NCBI GenBank assembly: GCA_023430725.1 | Contig: JAEYZD010000065.1 | Span: 1 to 24,195 of the forward strand | Length of the DNA stretch: 24,195 nt | From: Bacteroidota bacterium | GTDB lineage: Bacteria; Bacteroidota; Bacteroidia; Bacteroidales; VadinHA17 | Reading direction: 5' to 3' | Shown: positions 22,573 to 24,195 of the stretch, in pieces | How the letters are laid out: every line of letters begins with the position of its first letter | Numbering within the stretch: the first letter of the stretch is position 1 | Made by a program: the position numbers and the translations under genes | The notes under the pieces: model-generated | Seen by the model: only the letters and a program-made list of their open reading frames with translations | What the model was told of the DNA's origin: nothing | Databases searched by the model: none

Positions 22573-23002
22573 GTCTAGATTTGATATAATGATATGATAT
22601 AAGATAAAGTACAAGGAGCTCCAGAACAACCCTTGACAAATCAATTGTCTCTTTAATCCCTAAGAATATCATCATCAGTTGATTTACAAGATAATACTCG
22701 AATGTTGACACAGAGAAACAAGCCAGCTTTAATTTACTGCTGTCTCTGGCTTCAGGCTCGTCTCTGGATAATGCTAAAAGGACCAAGCCTAAATTAGCAA
22801 TAATAATTCTAATGTTATCGAATAATTCATCTTCCATCCGATCAGAAAAGCTAAGCAATATCGAGACAATTAACAATACTCCACCAAAATACTTGAACTT
22901 TTGGGAGATTAAGGTCTTTGATAATAACATCTTATTGCTCCCATGGATGAACAATGAGATAGAAACTATTATAATCAATGATAACAAGCGGTGAGCTCGC
23001 AA
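22547..23002 (-). CDS. Polytopic membrane protein in the bacteriocin-type locus
   Basis: This 151-residue protein has about four to five hydrophobic helices, e.g. LLSLIIIVSISLFIHG, GGVLLIVSILLSF, IIIANLGLVLLALS and LELLVLYLISYHYI. It ends in a basic tail, KSRREKGIETA. No family is recognised. The first in-frame start is a TTG at 23002 inside the loop of a hairpin (22990-23020); a TTG at 22987 is an alternative, and the first ATG would remove the first helix. Its 3' end overlaps the CPBP start, indicating coupled expression. The place between the peptides and a CPBP protein suggests an immunity or accessory role (inference). Confidence 0.68.
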   Translation of the reverse strand: MRAHRLLSLIIIVSISLFIHGSNKMLLSKTLISQKFKYFGGVLLIVSILLSFSDRMEDELFDNIRIIIANLGLVLLALSRDEPEARDSSKLKLACFSVSTFEYYLVNQLMMIFLGIKETIDLSRVVLELLVLYLISYHYIKSRREKGIETA

Positions 23003-23020
23003 TATTTATTGAAGCTCACC
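22990..23020 (-). promoter_or_regulatory. Stem-loop enclosing the TTG start of the membrane protein gene
   Basis: GGTGAGCT (22990-22997) and AGCTCACC (23013-23020) form a perfect 8-bp stem with a 15-base AT-rich loop. It begins 31 bases after the stop of the second leader peptide and contains the TTG at 23002. It could attenuate read-through from the peptide genes or tune translation of the membrane protein. No strong T-run follows it. Confidence 0.45.
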
Positions 23021-23050
23021 ACCCTTTCCTCCTAGTATTAATACTGATTT

Positions 23051-23236
23051 CTAGTGAAAGTCTTGTAGCGCTTGCTGTACGGCCTTACCTTCGGCTGTTT
23101 TTGTATAGCTATCATCAACGTCTGCAAAAAATTCAAAGATAGCGCCAAGAACCTTGCCTGTCCATTTCCATGTTTCTGCCGAGCCACCATATATGTTTTG
23201 GGCTTCGGTTATGTCTATTTCAACAAAATTTTCCAT
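23051..23236 (-). CDS. Double-glycine leader peptide (bacteriocin-like), 61 residues
   Basis: The N-terminus MENFVEIDITEAQNIYGG is a double-glycine leader: acidic and hydrophobic residues at the usual spacing, ending YGG. It is expected to be cut after GG during ABC export. The mature part would be 43 residues starting SAETWKWTGKVLGAIFEFF. It holds an amphipathic hydrophobic helix with a GxxxG motif (GKVLG), as in two-peptide bacteriocins, and then an acidic/polar tail TAEGKAVQQALQDFH. The net charge is not cationic, so antimicrobial activity is not assured; a signalling peptide is the alternative. It lies 12 bases downstream of the other leader peptide, with the exporter gene upstream. Confidence 0.75.
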   Translation of the reverse strand: MENFVEIDITEAQNIYGGSAETWKWTGKVLGAIFEFFADVDDSYTKTAEGKAVQQALQDFH

Positions 23237-23248
23237 ACCAATTTCGAT

Positions 23249-23443
23249 TTAGTGATTGTAACTTTCTTCAAATCCTTCTTTGAAATCTTCATAACACTTA
23301 TCTATACCCTCAGTCACCGCTTCTTTGGCTAACATAATGATGTAAGTATAGAACAATCTAATCCATCCACCATTGGTTTGCTGAGACTCTTCCTTACTCA
23401 GCTCTGTGACCCCCAAAGGGGTTAAACTAATTGTTTTCTTCAT
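23249..23443 (-). CDS. Double-glycine leader peptide (bacteriocin-like), 64 residues
   Basis: The leader MKKTISLTPLGVTELSKEES with the end QQTNGG (GG at 25-26) fits the double-glycine pattern LSxEExxxxxGG. The predicted mature peptide is 38 residues, beginning WIRLFYTYIIMLAKEAV and ending in the acidic-aromatic tail YEDFKEGFEESYNH. One Cys (in DKCYED) gives no intramolecular disulfide. The DFKxGF tail is a pattern I associate with Bacteroidota leader peptides of unknown activity. It starts 44 bases after the HTH gene and 12 bases before the second peptide gene. The two probably work, or are exported, together. Confidence 0.78.
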   Translation of the reverse strand: MKKTISLTPLGVTELSKEESQQTNGGWIRLFYTYIIMLAKEAVTEGIDKCYEDFKEGFEESYNH

Positions 23444-23487
23444 AGTTCATTTTATTTAGTTAATACTCACAAAAACCCAATAGGGTA

Positions 23488-23817
23488 TTATCCAATACTA
23501 AATTCCCTTAGTACCGTCCGGAAAAAAAGAACGCTGGCTGAAAAGTTGCCGCCTGTTAATTGTTTTTTTTCAAGATGATTGAGCGGTCGCATAGAACAGC
23601 TTATATTAATTTCAAATGGCTCCGCATAGAAGAATGTGCAAAGAGATTTTGAATAAGAGATTGGAGCGCCCCTCGATTTCAATTCATCAATCATCTCGTA
23701 CAAAGTTGTTCTGCTGACACCTAACTGGCAGGCAAATTCTGCAGGAGTCCCGGTTGCTTGCCTCGTCAACATTCTGTGCATCCTGCTAATCCTGTCCAAG
23801 TATTCGAACACTTTCAT
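23488..23817 (-). CDS. Small HTH protein coupled to the exporter gene
   Basis: This 109-residue protein has an N-terminal HTH_11-like domain: EYLDRISRMHRMLTRQATG, then PAEFACQLGVSRTTLYEMID (about 26-45) and a wing-like SRGAPISYSKSLCTFFY. The C-terminal part reads NHLEKKQLTGGNFSAS and then a hydrophobic FFRTVLREFSIG. Its ATG overlaps the TGA of the ABC transporter gene (ATGA), so it is translationally coupled. It is probably the local regulator of the peptide operon. The LTGG segment resembles a double-glycine cleavage site, which is unusual for a regulator. The DNA target is not known. Confidence 0.75.
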   Translation of the reverse strand: MKVFEYLDRISRMHRMLTRQATGTPAEFACQLGVSRTTLYEMIDELKSRGAPISYSKSLCTFFYAEPFEINISCSMRPLNHLEKKQLTGGNFSASVLFFRTVLREFSIG

Positions 23818-24195
23818 GATATCATTATGTTTTCATTTTTCTCATTGCTGTAATCCAACAATAATCCCTGATGCTTTAGCATTTCCAGGAAATAGCCATC
23901 CGATTCGACGAGCTCTGCAAATGTCCCGCTCTCAACAACCTGGCCCTTATCCAAAACATAGATTATATCAGCCCTTCTGATAGTTGAAAGCCTGTGTGCT
24001 ATTACAACCAGTGTCCTGCCAGATCTGATGAACTCAGACAGAGTACCCTGTATGTGACTTTCAGTAATAGGATCCAGTGAAGAAGTGGCTTCGTCCAAAA
24101 TTAATATCTCCGGATTCAGATACATTGCTCTGGCTATAGCTATAAGCTGACGCTGTCCCCCGGAAAGCTTGGAGCCATGCTCTCCCAACATCGTA
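23814..24195 (-). CDS. ABC transporter ATPase C-terminus (peptide exporter), truncated by the window
   Basis: This is the last 126 codons of an ABC protein; the gene continues past the right edge. Visible motifs in order are the signature LSGGQRQLIAIARAMYL, Walker B ILILDEATSSLDP, the D-loop, and the H-loop VVIAHRLSTI. The ending VVESGTFAELVESDGYFLEM is that of an exporter with fused membrane domains. Given the double-glycine peptides downstream, it is likely a bacteriocin exporter, possibly with an N-terminal C39 leader peptidase, but that part is not in view. The stop overlaps the HTH gene start by 4 bases. Confidence 0.9.
   Translation of the reverse strand, partial: TMLGEHGSKLSGGQRQLIAIARAMYLNPEILILDEATSSLDPITESHIQGTLSEFIRSGRTLVVIAHRLSTIRRADIIYVLDKGQVVESGTFAELVESDGYFLEMLKHQGLLLDYSNEKNENIMIS

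Noticed and set aside
22573..22644. Longer N-terminus for the CPBP gene from an ATG at 22644
   Set aside because: It would overlap the upstream gene by 98 bases; the GTG at 22572 gives a normal basic N-terminus followed by the first helix.
23464..23510. Repeated TATTGG elements before the first peptide gene, considered as an operator
   Set aside because: They are short, AT-rich and only partly ordered; not distinguishable from chance.

Overview
The window reads as a chromosomal segment from a member of the Bacteroidota (probably Bacteroidia). The evidence is an adjacent SusC/SusD pair, a TonB receptor/DUF4249 lipoprotein pair, a periplasmic-TPR/LuxR-type regulator, lipoprotein signal peptides, and promoter-like sites of the TTTG / TAnnTTTG type. 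Every gene I can support lies on the minus strand, so transcription runs from high to low coordinates. I see no tRNA, rRNA, CRISPR array or insertion sequence, and no gene-free stretch longer than 300 bases.

Reading with transcription from the right edge, 24.2-22.0 kb looks like a small, AT-rich bacteriocin-type locus. It holds the end of an ABC exporter ATPase, a small HTH protein, two short peptides with double-glycine leaders, a polytopic membrane protein, and a CPBP-family membrane protein of the kind used as bacteriocin immunity proteins. After a secreted orphan protein (21.9-21.3 kb) comes a nest of very small membrane proteins (21.1-19.1 kb). It was evidently built by duplication: two 67-residue paralogues, a truncated second copy of a 156-residue membrane protein, and a C-terminal remnant of a second CPBP gene.

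At 19.05-14.56 kb, two tandem PH-like membrane paralogues precede a TonB-dependent receptor and its DUF4249 lipoprotein, probably as one operon. It ends in a G-rich 24-bp tandem repeat. At 14.34-12.05 kb lies a membrane protein / winged-helix regulator / CreD group. Two matching inverted-repeat operators lie in front of its first and last genes, and a clear terminator follows.

At 11.88-6.94 kb a metabolic run encodes a GlpD-like FAD dehydrogenase, an alkyl-DHAP-synthase-like FAD oxidase and an FGGY kinase. The last two resemble the E. coli YgcU/YgcE pair. The run continues into a TPR/HTH regulator (6.88-5.13 kb) and then SusC and SusD (4.9-0.29 kb). A signal-peptide start at the left edge suggests that the SusCD operon continues. 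The arrangement suggests uptake of a glycan or polyol-containing ligand, controlled by the regulator and linked to phosphorylation and oxidation of a polyol, but the substrate cannot be read from sequence.

The most unusual parts are the double-glycine peptide locus with its immunity-like genes, and the duplicated and decaying small-membrane-protein module downstream of it.
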